NCBI GenBank assembly: GCA_001600455.1
Contig: BCKC01000002.1
Span: 4,292,171-4,356,170, forward strand
Source: Endocalyx cinctus
Lineage: Eukaryota > Ascomycota > Sordariomycetes > Amphisphaeriales > Apiosporaceae
Direction of reading: 5' to 3'
DNA length: 64,000 nucleotides
Part shown: positions 1 through 11,117 of the stretch, one piece after another
Layout of the letters: the number at the start of each line of letters is the position of its first letter
How positions within the stretch are numbered: position 1 is the stretch's first letter
Translations under genes and position numbers: made by a program
Notes under the pieces: generated by a model
Told to the model about the DNA's origin: nothing
Database searches by the model: none
What the model saw: the letters and a program-made list of their open reading frames with translations, nothing else

Positions 1-1100
1 CCCCGGATCCGGGTACAGTAGCAAGTTTCATCGACGTAGTAGCGAGTCTAGGTACTCGTTTTAGATATTTCTTTTCGAATTTGACGTCTGCATCATTTGG
101 TCAATAAATAAATATAAAAATACCGTACCTTAGTGCTGATGTCTAGGAAATCAGGTACGGATCAATGAAGCAAAGAAGGTTTCAACTAAATCTCGGGGTT
201 ATTTTATTCAGCATAGATTATATGTAAATAGATTAACACGTCCAAATTAAGTAGAATGTAGATAAGAAATAAACAAATGGAAGGCTAGTTCGAGTTCTAG
301 GCGTATGCAATCAAAGTATACTAGAGTGAGTGACGAGCAGGATCTATCACACATGCGACGGACAGACTACGACGAGAGCCGCATGACCCACGTAATTAAG
401 AGCAAGACAGAAAAAAACAAACACTAATTATTATCACGAAATAGCGGTGTGAAGAGACGACGAGTATGGAACAACAGAAAGTTTATTATTACTGGCTATG
501 GGCTTCCGAGATACGCAGGTTTCTATCCTATAAGAAACCAATCTCGGAAGAGAACACAAATAATTACCCCAATTCGCCGAACAAACCATTCACTCCGTTG
601 CCATTAATTTGTTTAAGGTTATCCCTCAATCAATCCGGGTCTCCTATGCAACTCCCACCCATGCATGAAGAAAACCTCAACAGTACTCCCTGTGATAGTG
701 GTACACAAACGGAGAAAAAGTCTACCCTGTTTTTTTTTTGTTTCTTTTAATGAACCCATGTATCGAACAACACAAAAGGTAAAAAAAGAAGAAGAAAAAA
801 AAGAAATGTACCAAGTTCCTTGCTTCCTTAATTATACCCACGTCCTCCATCCATCAAGGAATTAGTCATTACCTTCCCAGATCTCCTCAGTCGTAGATGT
901 AAGAAAAAAAGACAAGTAGTTGGCGTCCCGTTGTCAAACCTTTCGAAGATGATTCGTAATTTAGATGAGCATTGGATGAACACCTGAAAAGCGTGTTGAA
1001 TTGATCGACAAAGAGGACTTAAGGGGAAACCAGGCCTCGTCGTTCCTTCCTATTACAAGCATCCTTTTTCATTTTTGCTCCTACTCAAATAACGATCTTC
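1..1100. other. Intergenic, no gene seen
   Basis: AT-rich sequence with stop codons in all frames and only short non-protein-like open frames. The last 100 bases are probably the 3' untranslated region of the cell-wall gene that ends at 1101 on the minus strand. A 12-base perfect palindrome (CCCGGATCCGGG) sits at 2-13 and looks incidental. Confidence 0.6.
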
Positions 1101-1875
1101 TTAAAAGTTGTTGACCAGCGCGACCAAAGCCGCACCTCCGAAGAGAGCACCCATACCGACGGCGGCGTTGGTAGGAGCGGCGAAAGCGGAGGAGGGGACG
1201 GTCCCGGTAGGAAGAGTCGCCGTAGTGGGGAGGCTGATGGTGGTGGGGATGGAAGTGGGAACGGAGATCTCCGGGGTGGTGGCGGATTCGGCACCAGGGG
1301 TGGTCTCGGTAGCAGCCGGGGTAGTGACGGCCGGGGTGGTGCCACCGTAGGTGCCGGGAACGGAGACGGTCTCGGTCTCGGAACCGACGGTAGGGACGTC
1401 AGGGATAGTGGTGTCAGAGGTGGCGGTCACGAGAGTGGGAGTCTCGGTAGGGACGCTCTCGCCAGCGGGGGTGGTCTCAGCGACGGTGGTACCGGGCAGG
1501 GTAGGAACGCTGATGGTGACGGTGACGGGGTTGCAGGTGCACACCTCCTGCTTCTTCTCCAGCTGGACGGAAGCCTGTAATGGAAAATATTAGTCTAGGT
1601 CATTTTCAAGTAGATAAGATTTAATAATAATTAGGTGATAAATAAATATGATAATATCGAGGGTAGCCCAAAATAAATAAACAAACAAACAAATCCAAAA
1701 GTGGCGAAACTTTTTAGGAAGTCGCAGGTAGGATAAACAGTTGCGATAGAGGCATGTGAAAATGAAGAGGGGAAACGAAAAGAGAAAAAATAATGGGAAA
1801 AATATCTTCTAAGGAATTACTTACCATGCCGACAGCGGCGAAGGCGAGGACAATAAGAGTCTTGAAGAACTGCAT
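1101..1875 (-). CDS. GPI-anchored Ser/Thr-rich cell-wall protein
   Basis: Two exons, 1875-1825 and 1574-1101, separated by a 250 nt GTAAGT...TTACAG intron, give 174 aa. Exon 1 encodes a signal peptide (MQFFKTLIVLAFAAVGM). The mature part starts with a short stretch holding a CTC motif, then about 120 residues dominated by Thr, Ser, Pro and Val, a likely target of O-mannosylation. The last 20 residues form a small-residue site followed by a hydrophobic tail with no charge, as in a GPI attachment signal. Similar short Thr-rich GPI proteins are structural or surface components of fungal walls. The upstream sequence around 2082 has a good donor (GTAAGT), suggesting a further intron in the 5' leader. 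Specific function is unknown. The frame and splice are clear; the role is inferred from composition. Confidence 0.8.
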
Positions 1876-4242
1876 GTTGACGATTTGTTCTTGAGAAGTC
1901 TTATTCGTGATGTATCAAAGATATTGAGAGAGAACGACGCTGAAGTGATTAGGTCAGTAGAAGTAAGCAGGTATTCGTTTATTATTTGTTATTTTGTTCG
2001 GGATGCTTCAGATGGTGAAGTCGAGAATATAGGAAGGAGGAAGGAAGGTGAAGAAGTGAAGGAATAGAAAATAAAACTTACCTCTTGAAGTCTTCAGGAA
2101 AGAAAAGAATTGTCTATGGTCTGTAGATTTTCCGTTGAGAATGAAGAAGTCAGAATGCGTTTGCGGTATGTGTTCTGGTATGAGAAGAAGGGAGGAAGGG
2201 AAGAAGGAAGAAAGAAAGATGTGTATTGTTGAGAGGGAGAAACAACAACAACAAATAAGTAGTTTGTGTGTGGGGAGATGAGTGGTGAGTGATTCGGGTA
2301 AGTACCTAGATAGGTAATAGAAAATCTTTTTATTTTATTATTTTATTATTTTATTCTATGCAGGTACCTACTCACCTTAGTAACGTGTGTACCTATTTTT
2401 GTTTTGATTTGACAGATAAGAAGAAATAAGAGACGGAAAAAGAAAAACAAATCGGTTTATGGTTTAAGTCTGTAACTGATACAAAATACGTAGTTACGCC
2501 AGTGATGCTGATGGGTTTTTCATAAATCAATCAATAGAACAACCGTTGTGGACGCATGTACACACAGACATTCCAAGTACTATTGATTAGTACATTGCTT
2601 GTTTGACCCGTCTACTCTCGCGTGTGACATCACATGGGAAATCTATTAAGATGAATCGAGATGTCCTGGATTTTCTAGTAACCATTTATCTAGATTGCTT
2701 TTGGTACCGACTATTTTATGGGCTATTAGCCCACCCTCACCTCACCTTTCCATATCCAGTACATGTATAAATACTCATCTACTTAGTGATTGATCTTGAC
2801 CTGTGAATATATTCATAATCTCTCCTGCCAGTACCCGTCTACGGCCCACAAATAAGTCCTGTTGAGAATCTGTATCAGAAAGTATACAGAGATTTTTTTT
2901 TTTCTTGTATACCCTCCTTGCCAATTTTGCGGTGAATGTCGTAATCCTCTAGGTGTCACATCAATCCTGGTCTCTTGTGCGTAATCTATCCTCTACTTGC
3001 CTGAATGGACCTAGATTTTATGTACGGGCGGGAATATACATGAATATTTTTCATTATAGTTCCTGGTACGTCTCCGTGGATACGCGTAATTTACTGTGAC
3101 TGGGTGAGGCTCGTGATACATTCCCAGTTAAGCATACACTTTTTTTGTGATTAGTGATTCCTTAGGACGTAATCTCTTTCAGGCTGTGCCAGGGAATTGG
3201 AGACTAATCTACTTATTCAGCGTCTCTAGCCTTATCTCGCGGGACAATATATGAACATTTGGAACGTATTCTACAGAAGAAGAGCGGGGAGATTGTGGTC
3301 GTCCTATGTTCTATAGGTATACTAGAATCTTGAAATTATTCAGAAACGGTCCGATATCACCGTCCTTATTTTGTATGGTCATACAAATCACGGTTATCGA
3401 GTGTTGCAATTAGCTATACGCTGAAACGGGCCATGGGGAGCTCAGCCAGGTTCAAAATTACATAGGACTAAGTCAAGACTTGGGGTTCACTCATTGCGTT
3501 TGAGTGATAGGGTGTCACACTTTGCATCACAATCGGTAAATCTGTTATACGAGGCTTCGAGAGGGAGAGCGGGATTAAGGGGAGGCAGGATGGTTACATG
3601 TCGTTTGTACATAGACAGTCAAGGTATAAAAAAGAGAAGGTATTCCCGTTGACTAGGCACTTGTTTGTACATTACCTATTTGGTGAATACTTCTATCCTT
3701 GCTACAGTACATATTCTAGAATTCCTTAGAATATTCATGTTAATTTAATTTAAATGTATTATCCCAATCACCCTATAACGTTGCTAGAATTTACGTTAAT
3801 GGCGGTGTCCAGTGATGGCCTCTAGCACCTTCCCGTGATTATTACCGTACCTTCCTTCCGTGATATCAGTCCGGCATGCGTGATTATTATTATTTGCTAT
3901 CCATCGATTTTACTTTCTTTCTTTATTATTTTACTTTACACTAGGTAGTCATGGGTTCCCGAACTAGTAGTGATAACCTTGGAAGTACCTGCATATAACT
4001 AAAGCACGAGTAGACGATCCTCATACAAGCTATTATCGCTGGCTGAGATAGTTGCCATTATTCACTCTACTAGGACCACTAAGACGGCAATTTTTCTAGT
4101 TGCAGATGGATCTTCGTCAGATCGCTAGTGTATCTGTATTTATACAACGGGTTATAAGTTTCTACAGCCATTAGACGTACAGGCGCGGCTGATAAAAGCG
4201 TCATGATAATAGAACGGTTATCTATCTCCTCAATGGCCTCCC
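1876..4242. other. Intergenic, promoter of the cell-wall gene
   Basis: Between the start of the cell-wall gene and the 3' end of Sin1. It contains a purine-rich stretch (about 2150-2300), a TTTTATTATT repeat near 2328-2355, and otherwise unremarkable AT-rich DNA. No coding sequence or RNA gene was recognised. Confidence 0.55.
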
Positions 4243-6827
4243 CTAAATGTCCCTTTGATACGGATAGACTCCTTTCTTCAGCTCCCTAACTATCTCGGTC
4301 GCTTCGTGAGAGTTTTTGGCCTCGAAGTCATACCTCTTCGGTTCCGTTGTTTTGTATACAATCAGCTAAATACGTGGGCGGTTATGATTAGTACGTAAGA
4401 ATATAGAGCACGCGTAGCTTATGTAACTTAAACCCTAAAAAGAAAAAATCACGTACCTTGAAATTCGTCGGGTGACGCCGCGAGACGCTGCATCCAATCA
4501 CGTTACTGAAATGGACCGAAGTTTTCTTCCCGCCTCCTTCGTGCAACGTCTTGCCCCCGGACGAAGGCGTGATATACACGTACTCGCCGTCGATCGAAAG
4601 CGTCCTCTCGTTCATACCCACGAACCTCATCGGCTGTTTACGCCACACCGTGTACTTCTTATACGTGACGTTCCCGCTACCCGCCTCGTCTTGTTTCATC
4701 GCTTCCTGAGCTAGCGGGTGCGTCGTCATCACCTTCTTCTTCCCCTTCTGGAAGCTCGTATCCGTCCATATATGAGGCTTCGGGGACGAGTTCTTGGGGG
4801 AGCCGGTAAGGGTGAGGAGACCATCGGTTGCGAACCGGCGACGGTGGAGCTCCAGATCGGTGACGTTGCCTATTGACGAGATGGCCCGATCTACGAGGAC
4901 CAGGGCGCCAGATCCGGGAAGTTTGAGCACATGAGCGTTCTTGTCTAGCTGTCTCTTACTGCAGACTAGGTCAAGAACTTCTGCTAGATACATATCTGTA
5001 GTGACATCAAGCGTCACCATCTGCCCGGGCGCGACGTCGGGGGAAAGTATATGAACACGTAATAGTTTCTGTTGGCCTCTGGTAGCCGTAGGCGCAGTTA
5101 CCGGCGCCGCGGGCTCATCAGCCAGCTTCGTGTCGGCACGATAAGTAGTAGTAATAATAGGATTCGCTCTCGAATGTGACGAGCTAACGGGGGCCTGGGG
5201 TTGCGGTGTATTCTTTGGAGTCACTTCTTCATTAACCACCTCCTCTACAGCCTCCTGCTGCTTGAATTGCGGCGTCTGCAGCTGATTGTCTTCGAAGCCT
5301 TCTTCCGATGCTTGCACCAGGGCAAATTCATCGTACGCCTTCGAGGCACCTCTTGATCGTGCCGCTCTGTTGTTGACCGTAGTAAATGAATTTACCGGTT
5401 TTTTGCGGTCGAGGGGGTCAAAGTCATCATCTACCTCACCACCTTCTTCCACCATCCTTAGAGTCCACCAATTCACATTTAACTTGTCGGTAGGGATGGG
5501 AGGCTCTAGTGATTCAGCATGATACCGCCATAAACTTAAACCGATCAACTCAGCAACAGAAACGGGTCTAAATGTCCCGTCGGCTTCTTGAATATTTCGT
5601 CTTATGAGAACCTCGAATGGTGTTTCTGGATCGCTAGAGAAAGGAGCATATATGCGTAGTCTTAGAGGATCCGGGTCACCTTGGCCAGAAAGCGAGGCAA
5701 AATCATCAAAGGGCATAGTCGGTTTCGTTTTCTTAGCTTTGAGGGACTCCGATAACAAGCTTCGGGGTTGCATCACACTCATAGGCCGAATAATAGTACT
5801 AAGGGGTCTTGGAGGTGGGAGCGCGTGAAGAGTAGGAGGCTGAACCGTCGGAGGTTTCCGTATGGTAGACTGACGTAGTAACTGTTTTGGAACTGTCCCA
5901 ACAACTTGCTGGCCAGGGGAAGCCCCTACGAGAGGATTTTCGACCGTATCAAGTATCGAGGTCGAATCCACACTTTCGACAAAATGTGACGAAGTATCTG
6001 AGAGATCCGAGTCTTCTTCTTCTTCAGCGAGGAGCTCGCTATCTTCTCGTCGAATGCCTTCGGTCTTTGAGTGGGATCTTCCCGATCTCGTGGCAGCTCT
6101 CGCCGCATCTCTATGCCTATGAAAGCCCGACGCGTCGAACTCGTTGTCGGATGAGAGCTCGCTACTCGTTACGGTATCGCGGCGCGCTCGTTCCTTGACG
6201 GTTTCTAGCGCAGACTGCGAACCTCTCCTTGCCCCGGGAGCGGCACGGGGAGATGTCATATTGGTGTTCGGGCGCGCCGCCGAAGATTGGCTGGGCGATG
6301 ATCCCGCGCGATTTCTCACCGGCATTTTGGCGAATCGTATTTGTTGGGCAGCCCTCTGATCCGTCTCTTCGTCGCTTTCATCGCTCAGATCACTGCTGTC
6401 GTCTTCCTCCATCTGTTCGCGGCGCCTTTCTCTCCGGCGCTTGATGGCGCTTCCGGGACCAAGAGTGTCACCCCCGCCACCGGTCAACATACCCCCCTCT
6501 TCGACTTCATCTTCGAGAGTCAGTCCAGCTGATCTTGGCGCGGCCTGGAAGTATTCGGAAGCGATAGCGGTAGGTATAGGTGGAGAATGGGTTCGTTTTA
6601 TATGAGCAGGATTCGATCGCCAGCCAGCAGCTTTGAAGGGAGCAGTGTTGAGGAAACCGTCGTTGATGGTAATCAGACGTTCGCCAACCCCATCAGCAAC
6701 ATCGGTTAGGTAACTCGTTCGTAACCGGTACGAAACCAGACTAAACACGTTTCCATCAAGTCAGCATTTGCTCTATCAAGACAGCAGGGGATTCATTTAC
6801 GTACTCCTCAACCTGAAGTAACGACAT
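4243..6827 (-). CDS. sin1: TORC2 subunit Sin1/Avo1 (stress-activated MAP kinase-interacting protein)
   Basis: Three exons (6827-6805, 6740-4457, 4365-4243; introns 64 and 91 nt) encode 809 aa. Exon 1 gives MSLLQVE, and the next exon continues into LRTSYLTDVADGVGERLI, the conserved Sin1 N-terminus. A long Ser/Glu/Arg-rich linker follows. The CRIM domain (around residues 350-450) contains FEVLIRRNIQEA and LSLWRYHAE. A Ras-binding-like ubiquitin fold begins near VTLDVTTDMYLAEVLDLV. A C-terminal PH domain (KKYTVWRKQPMRF to RYDFEAKNSHEATEIVREL) is split by the last intron. Sin1 is the scaffold that brings AGC kinase substrates to TOR complex 2 at the plasma membrane, linking it to stress signalling and actin control. 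The gene is divergent from the PRCC gene. Reading in from the exon 2 acceptor alone would miss the true start, and without exon 3 the PH domain would be truncated. Confidence 0.93.
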
Positions 6828-7304
6828 GATAAGAAGAGTAACGATAATCGCAGAGCGAAGACGGGCACTGTATTCAAGAGAAATCCGAATTCTGGTTCGT
6901 TAATCACAGCCTTGCCAAACCGGTCACATCGGTTGTGGAGATCCCCAGATTTCATCAGGGTACTAATTCCCTTGATGAAGTGTGCTAATTCCATCAATGC
7001 TAGGTACTAATTATGCTAACAAGCATGCACTATTTATGCTAATAAAAGGTACCTAATGACACTACCGCAGGTACTAATCATGTTGCTACAGCATAAGTAT
7101 TTTTAAGTATTGGGCTAAATCGCTGTATCAACCAGGGTTAGTAAGCTTTACAAGCATAACTATGCAGATATGCAATCATCTAAAATTATTCAAGCCAGTA
7201 AACCTTGACGTAGTAGAGCAAGCTTCGACTAGAAAAATATCCTTAAAACAACTTTCAACATCTTCACCCCGAATTAAACACACGATCTCTAACCCATCAT
7301 CATC
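6828..7304. promoter_or_regulatory. Shared divergent promoter, sin1 / PRCC gene
   Basis: 477 bases separate the two start codons. The middle (6990-7090) contains repeated 'TACTAAT.ATGCTA' style units such as AGGTACTAATTATGCTAAC, in three or four imperfect copies. No known transcription-factor site can be assigned from sequence alone. Confidence 0.45.
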
Positions 7305-8609
7305 ATGGGTCTCGTCGATTACTCGGACTCGGAATCCGACAGCGAGCCACAACCTACCGCGCCTGCGCCATCGAAAGAAACGGCCGGTGGCAAAAAATCT
7401 TTCCAGAAAATTGTCGACCGCTCGAATCCGGGCAAGATTCGAATTAGCTTACCGCAGAGCTCGTCGAGCGCCGGAAATGACGTCGCGGCGTCAGAAGGGA
7501 ACGACGAACCGCCGGCCAAGCGGCAAAGGGTGGTGAGAGGCGGTGGCGCATTCAGCGGGTTCAACTCTTTCCTCCCGGCCCCGAAGAACGTCGGCAAGAA
7601 CAAACCAGCGCCTTCGACGACGACGACGACATCAGAAACGAGTGGAGGCGGGACGAACGGTGCTAAAAAGTCTGGGGCGTTTAGTTTCAAGACGAGCGCG
7701 GAGCCCGCGTTTAGGAGAGGTAGTGACGACGACGATAACAACGATGGCGCCGAATCGAGCGAGACGGCAGAAAACAACGGGGGGACGGGCATGGCTCTAC
7801 CGCCGCCAAAAAGGCAGTCAAATCAGCCCTCTATACCGGCAGGTCAAAAGCCAGCGGACGAGGTCAAGCTCGTGGGCAACCCGCTCATGTTCAAGCCGCT
7901 GTCCGTTTCGCGCAAGCCAGCCAAGAAGAAGCAGCCTTCCAAAACACCCATGACGAATACCGCCGTGAACACAAAAACGGTTATAAACACAGCGCCTAAT
8001 ACTACCACTACCATCACATCTACCCAGCAGACGCAATCCTCGAAAACAAAAACCCCGGCGGCACCAGCACCGCAAAAGAAAAAGATATCTCTCTTCTCCA
8101 TCTCCGCCGAAGAGACGCCCGACGAAGCCGAGCCCGAAGAGGAAAACCCGAGCGGCGAGTACGAGCCGATGTTCGAGACGGACGAGCCCACCTCCACAGC
8201 TGCTGCATTCGCGGCCTACGATGCGCAATACGGGTCCTCGGCGGCGGCCGTACTTCCCCCTTCAGCCTCGGCCTTCCCTTCGTCGACCGACAACGCTTTA
8301 GACGCGATGGCGGCGGACATGAACCTCTCGGCGGCGGCGCGACGGGAGCTCTTCGGCCGCGGAGGCAAGGCGTCGGCGCACCACTCGGTCGTGACGTTCG
8401 ACACGAGCCGCGAGTACCTGCACAACGAGGAGCTGCGGGCCGCGGGCGATCAGGTTCAGCATAACCCCGTGCGCGCCATCGCGCCGGGCAAGCATACGCT
8501 GCGCCAGCTCGTCAACCAGGTCCAGAATAACAAGGAGGCGCTCGAGGAGAGCTTCGCTCAGGGGAGGAGTAATCAGCGCGAGTCGGGTTCGAGGTATGGG
8601 TGGCGTTGA
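7305..8609 (+). CDS. PRCC-domain protein (mitotic checkpoint/splicing-associated)
   Basis: Intronless, 434 aa. It opens with MGLVDYSDSESDSE, the acidic start typical of the family, followed by a long low-complexity Pro/Ala/Thr/Ser region with Lys-rich patches. The conserved PRCC domain is at the C-terminus (about 330-430) and includes RRELFGR, VVTFDTSREYLHNEELR and KHTLRQLVNQVQNN. The human homologue PRCC binds MAD2B and associates with the spliceosome, so the fungal protein is presumably nuclear, but its exact role in fungi is not established. The ATG in CATCATCATCATGG is the first in frame. GC content is clearly higher than in the flanks. Confidence 0.85.
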   Translation: MGLVDYSDSESDSEPQPTAPAPSKETAGGKKSFQKIVDRSNPGKIRISLPQSSSSAGNDVAASEGNDEPPAKRQRVVRGGGAFSGFNSFLPAPKNVGKNKPAPSTTTTTSETSGGGTNGAKKSGAFSFKTSAEPAFRRGSDDDDNNDGAESSETAENNGGTGMALPPPKRQSNQPSIPAGQKPADEVKLVGNPLMFKPLSVSRKPAKKKQPSKTPMTNTAVNTKTVINTAPNTTTTITSTQQTQSSKTKTPAAPAPQKKKISLFSISAEETPDEAEPEEENPSGEYEPMFETDEPTSTAAAFAAYDAQYGSSAAAVLPPSASAFPSSTDNALDAMAADMNLSAAARRELFGRGGKASAHHSVVTFDTSREYLHNEELRAAGDQVQHNPVRAIAPGKHTLRQLVNQVQNNKEALEESFAQGRSNQRESGSRYGWR

Positions 8610-9497
8610 TCTGAGCGCGGTTGTTCGGCTCGAACCGCGTGCGGAACTCCTTCTTTGGTTTTTCTTGGATAATTGAGAGTACGGCACCGAGGTACTACCT
8701 AAAAAAAGTATTTTAATCGCCTAGTATAAGCCACTCGTTTCTGACGAGGCTGGTTTATTTTTTTTTTTATTTCCGAGCACGCGTGTGTAGTAGTTTGCCT
8801 GTATCAAACTACCTGCTCACACCCTGACAAATGCCTATACCAGCCTAACCAATGGTTAGCTAGACACTAGGTTGTGGCTGTCTTGGAAAGAAATTATCTT
8901 CCTGCACGGGAAGCAGTCCTCTGATAGCTATTGGAGACGATAACTCAATAGAATATCCTTACTTACTAGCCTTAGATGTATTCTAAGTCACACTGGAGAA
9001 GCAACTAGATAGGTGGGTGATAGTGATATGAAGAAAGCCACCAAGATAGGAAAAAGGAACAGCTTATCATCGGGAGAAGGGAGACTTATACAGGATGCAA
9101 ATACTACGAATAAGTTTAAGTCTTAAAATCACAATTTATAGACAGAGAGGAGATGAACAAATAGATAAATAAATTGTTCGCAAAAAGCTAAAAGGGTATA
9201 TAATAATAATGTATCTGAATATATACAAAGAATTCAACTGGATGAAAAAAATATCAACTCAGCGCCGATCCAATCAAAATCCAAATCCAATCCCAATCCC
9301 AATCCGACCTGATTACCTTTATAAGAGCAGATTTTATTTTCTGCTTGTCCCTTTTTGTGTCTCCCAAGAAAATGCGAACTTGTATAAATCCGAAAGTAAG
9401 AAGAAAAAAAATATGCTCGCTAATAGAGTATCCAAAAATAGAAAAAGGAAAAAAGTATGCAAGAAAAAGAGAGAAATGATTTCATCCCTCCCCTTAT
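8610..9497. other. Convergent intergenic region
   Basis: Lies between two convergent stop codons. It contains a T-run near 8757-8769 and a short AATCC-type tandem repeat at about 9268-9310 (CAATCC/AATCCC units). Nothing coding was recognised. Confidence 0.55.
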
Positions 9498-11117
9498 TCA
9501 ACAAGTCTCGACGGCGACGGTCCTCCCCAACCCGGCCATACCGCCGATACTGCCTCCCTGAAACAGGAAACCCCACTCGTTCCTGGTGATGGGCGAGATG
9601 TCCTCGTACCCGTTAGGAGTCATGGGACCCAACCTCTCGACCTCGTCCCGCTGCTGCCTGCTAGGCGACAGGACGGGCGTCAGCATCAGCTCGTTGATGG
9701 AGAAGGTGTGAAGATTATTTCGGGGGACTTCATCATCTTCCTCTTCCTCTTCTCGGGGTTTAGTTTCATTATTATTATTAGGTTGAGAAGTAGAAGTAGT
9801 AGTAGTAGAAGAAGAGAGGTTGGTAGTATCCAATTTCAATACAGGCGTAATGGTAATGACCGGAGCCGGAGCCTTCTTCGGCGTCGGTCGAACCAAAGGC
9901 GTGATCCTAAAGCTCGGCGAAGCCATCGTTTTCTGTCGTCGCTGCTCGTCGCCGTCGTCCCTCGCATTCTTCAAAGACGAGTAGACCGGAACGGCCCGGT
10001 CCAAAAACGCGCCCCGGCCGTATTCTCCGCCGTACGCGCGCCGGTACGTCCTCTCGACGTCCTGCAGCGCCCGGGCGTCGACCCCGAGCCACTCGTACCG
10101 ACGGTGCAGGTCCGCGCGGGACATGGGCCGGCCGGCGTGCGAGAGGACGACGAGCCGGCGCAGGGAGTCCACCGCGTCTTCCAAGGTGCGCATCGTCGTC
10201 TCGGCCGTAACTATCGTGGTTGGTGCCGCCACTTTCGCGGCGTACGCGGAGCTGAAAGCGGACGAGATACCCCGGACGGCGCGGGCGTAGGTCGCGAGCG
10301 CCGCTTTGAACGTGTACAGCCGGTCGAGTCCTAGGAGAGTCAAACCTTCGGACGAGAAGAGCACCTCGTTCTGCAGGATGCTCCTGCTAATTAGGTTATC
10401 GGCCGTGGCCGTGTGCCGCGGGAGCCCCGCGGCACCGGTGGCGGCGGCCGAGAAGGGGAAAGGAAGGTCGATGCCGAACCGCAAGGAGGCCTTGCGGATG
10501 GTCGCGCGTAACGTCTTCTCGGCTTTGCGCGAGAGGACCTCCGTGTACAGCAGGCGAATGCCGAAGGCGGTGGTCGGGGTGGGCGTCGGCGAGGAACTAG
10601 AAGAAGAAGAAGAAGAAGAAGAAAGAGATGATGATGACGCCGAAGAGGAGACGCTAGAGGTGGATGATGTGGTCATGATGCTGGATGGCGTGAGTGGGGT
10701 TTTGGGCGTAAGCGGGATGAGCGGACTTCCCGGTGTCGAGGAAAGACGCGTGCTCATCCATCGACGCGGACTAGGGATGCTCTCCGACTGAATCGACGAT
10801 GACTCGGAAGAGATAGAGGTCATAGAGCCGCCCGTTCCCCGTCGCACGAGCTGCTTAAGGCCTGCTATTTTTGAGGCCGAGGCCGCGGACGTCTGTTCGC
10901 ACGATGGCGTCGATGGCCCGGATACTGGGGGTGACGCTAAACTCGGAAGCTGAAACTCGTTCCTTACGACGATTAGTGTGATGTGGAGGCTTTTCCTAGC
11001 TAATCTCTTGGACGAGTACTCGAGAGCGTCGGTCAGCTGCGAAGGCAAATAGTGCTCGTCCAAGATGGACTTGCCGGCCGACAGAGGGGCAGATATTGAT
11101 TCTTTGGAAATAGCCAT
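9498..11117 (-). CDS. Conserved fungal protein, DUF7582-like
   Basis: Single exon, 539 aa, starting MAISKESISAPLSAGK at 11117. The same frame stays open further upstream, but that part has no ATG and does not look like protein. Conserved blocks are LTDALEYSSKRLARKSLHI near the N-terminus, a central block containing SRSILQNEVLFSSEGLTLL and LDRLYTFKAAL, a block with LHRRYEWLGVDARALQDVE, and a C-terminal signature ISPITRNEWGFLFQ ending in RTVAVETC. Between them are long Ser runs (about 10 consecutive Ser around residue 170) and Thr/Pro-rich spacers. This arrangement matches a filamentous-fungal family I know as DUF7582. No enzymatic motif or membrane segment is visible, and its function is unknown. 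The family assignment is from memory of the pattern. Confidence 0.7.
   Translation of the reverse strand: MAISKESISAPLSAGKSILDEHYLPSQLTDALEYSSKRLARKSLHITLIVVRNEFQLPSLASPPVSGPSTPSCEQTSAASASKIAGLKQLVRRGTGGSMTSISSESSSIQSESIPSPRRWMSTRLSSTPGSPLIPLTPKTPLTPSSIMTTSSTSSVSSSASSSSLSSSSSSSSSSSPTPTPTTAFGIRLLYTEVLSRKAEKTLRATIRKASLRFGIDLPFPFSAAATGAAGLPRHTATADNLISRSILQNEVLFSSEGLTLLGLDRLYTFKAALATYARAVRGISSAFSSAYAAKVAAPTTIVTAETTMRTLEDAVDSLRRLVVLSHAGRPMSRADLHRRYEWLGVDARALQDVERTYRRAYGGEYGRGAFLDRAVPVYSSLKNARDDGDEQRRQKTMASPSFRITPLVRPTPKKAPAPVITITPVLKLDTTNLSSSTTTTSTSQPNNNNETKPREEEEEDDEVPRNNLHTFSINELMLTPVLSPSRQQRDEVERLGPMTPNGYEDISPITRNEWGFLFQGGSIGGMAGLGRTVAVETC

Noticed and set aside
1108..1350. Plus-strand open frames opposite the GPI cell-wall protein
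   Set aside because: They are mirror frames of a GC-rich, Thr-repeat coding exon. The minus strand has the signal peptide, intron and GPI signal.
7319..8687. Long minus-strand open frames across the PRCC gene
   Set aside because: They arise from GC-rich codon bias of the plus-strand gene and have no domain of their own.
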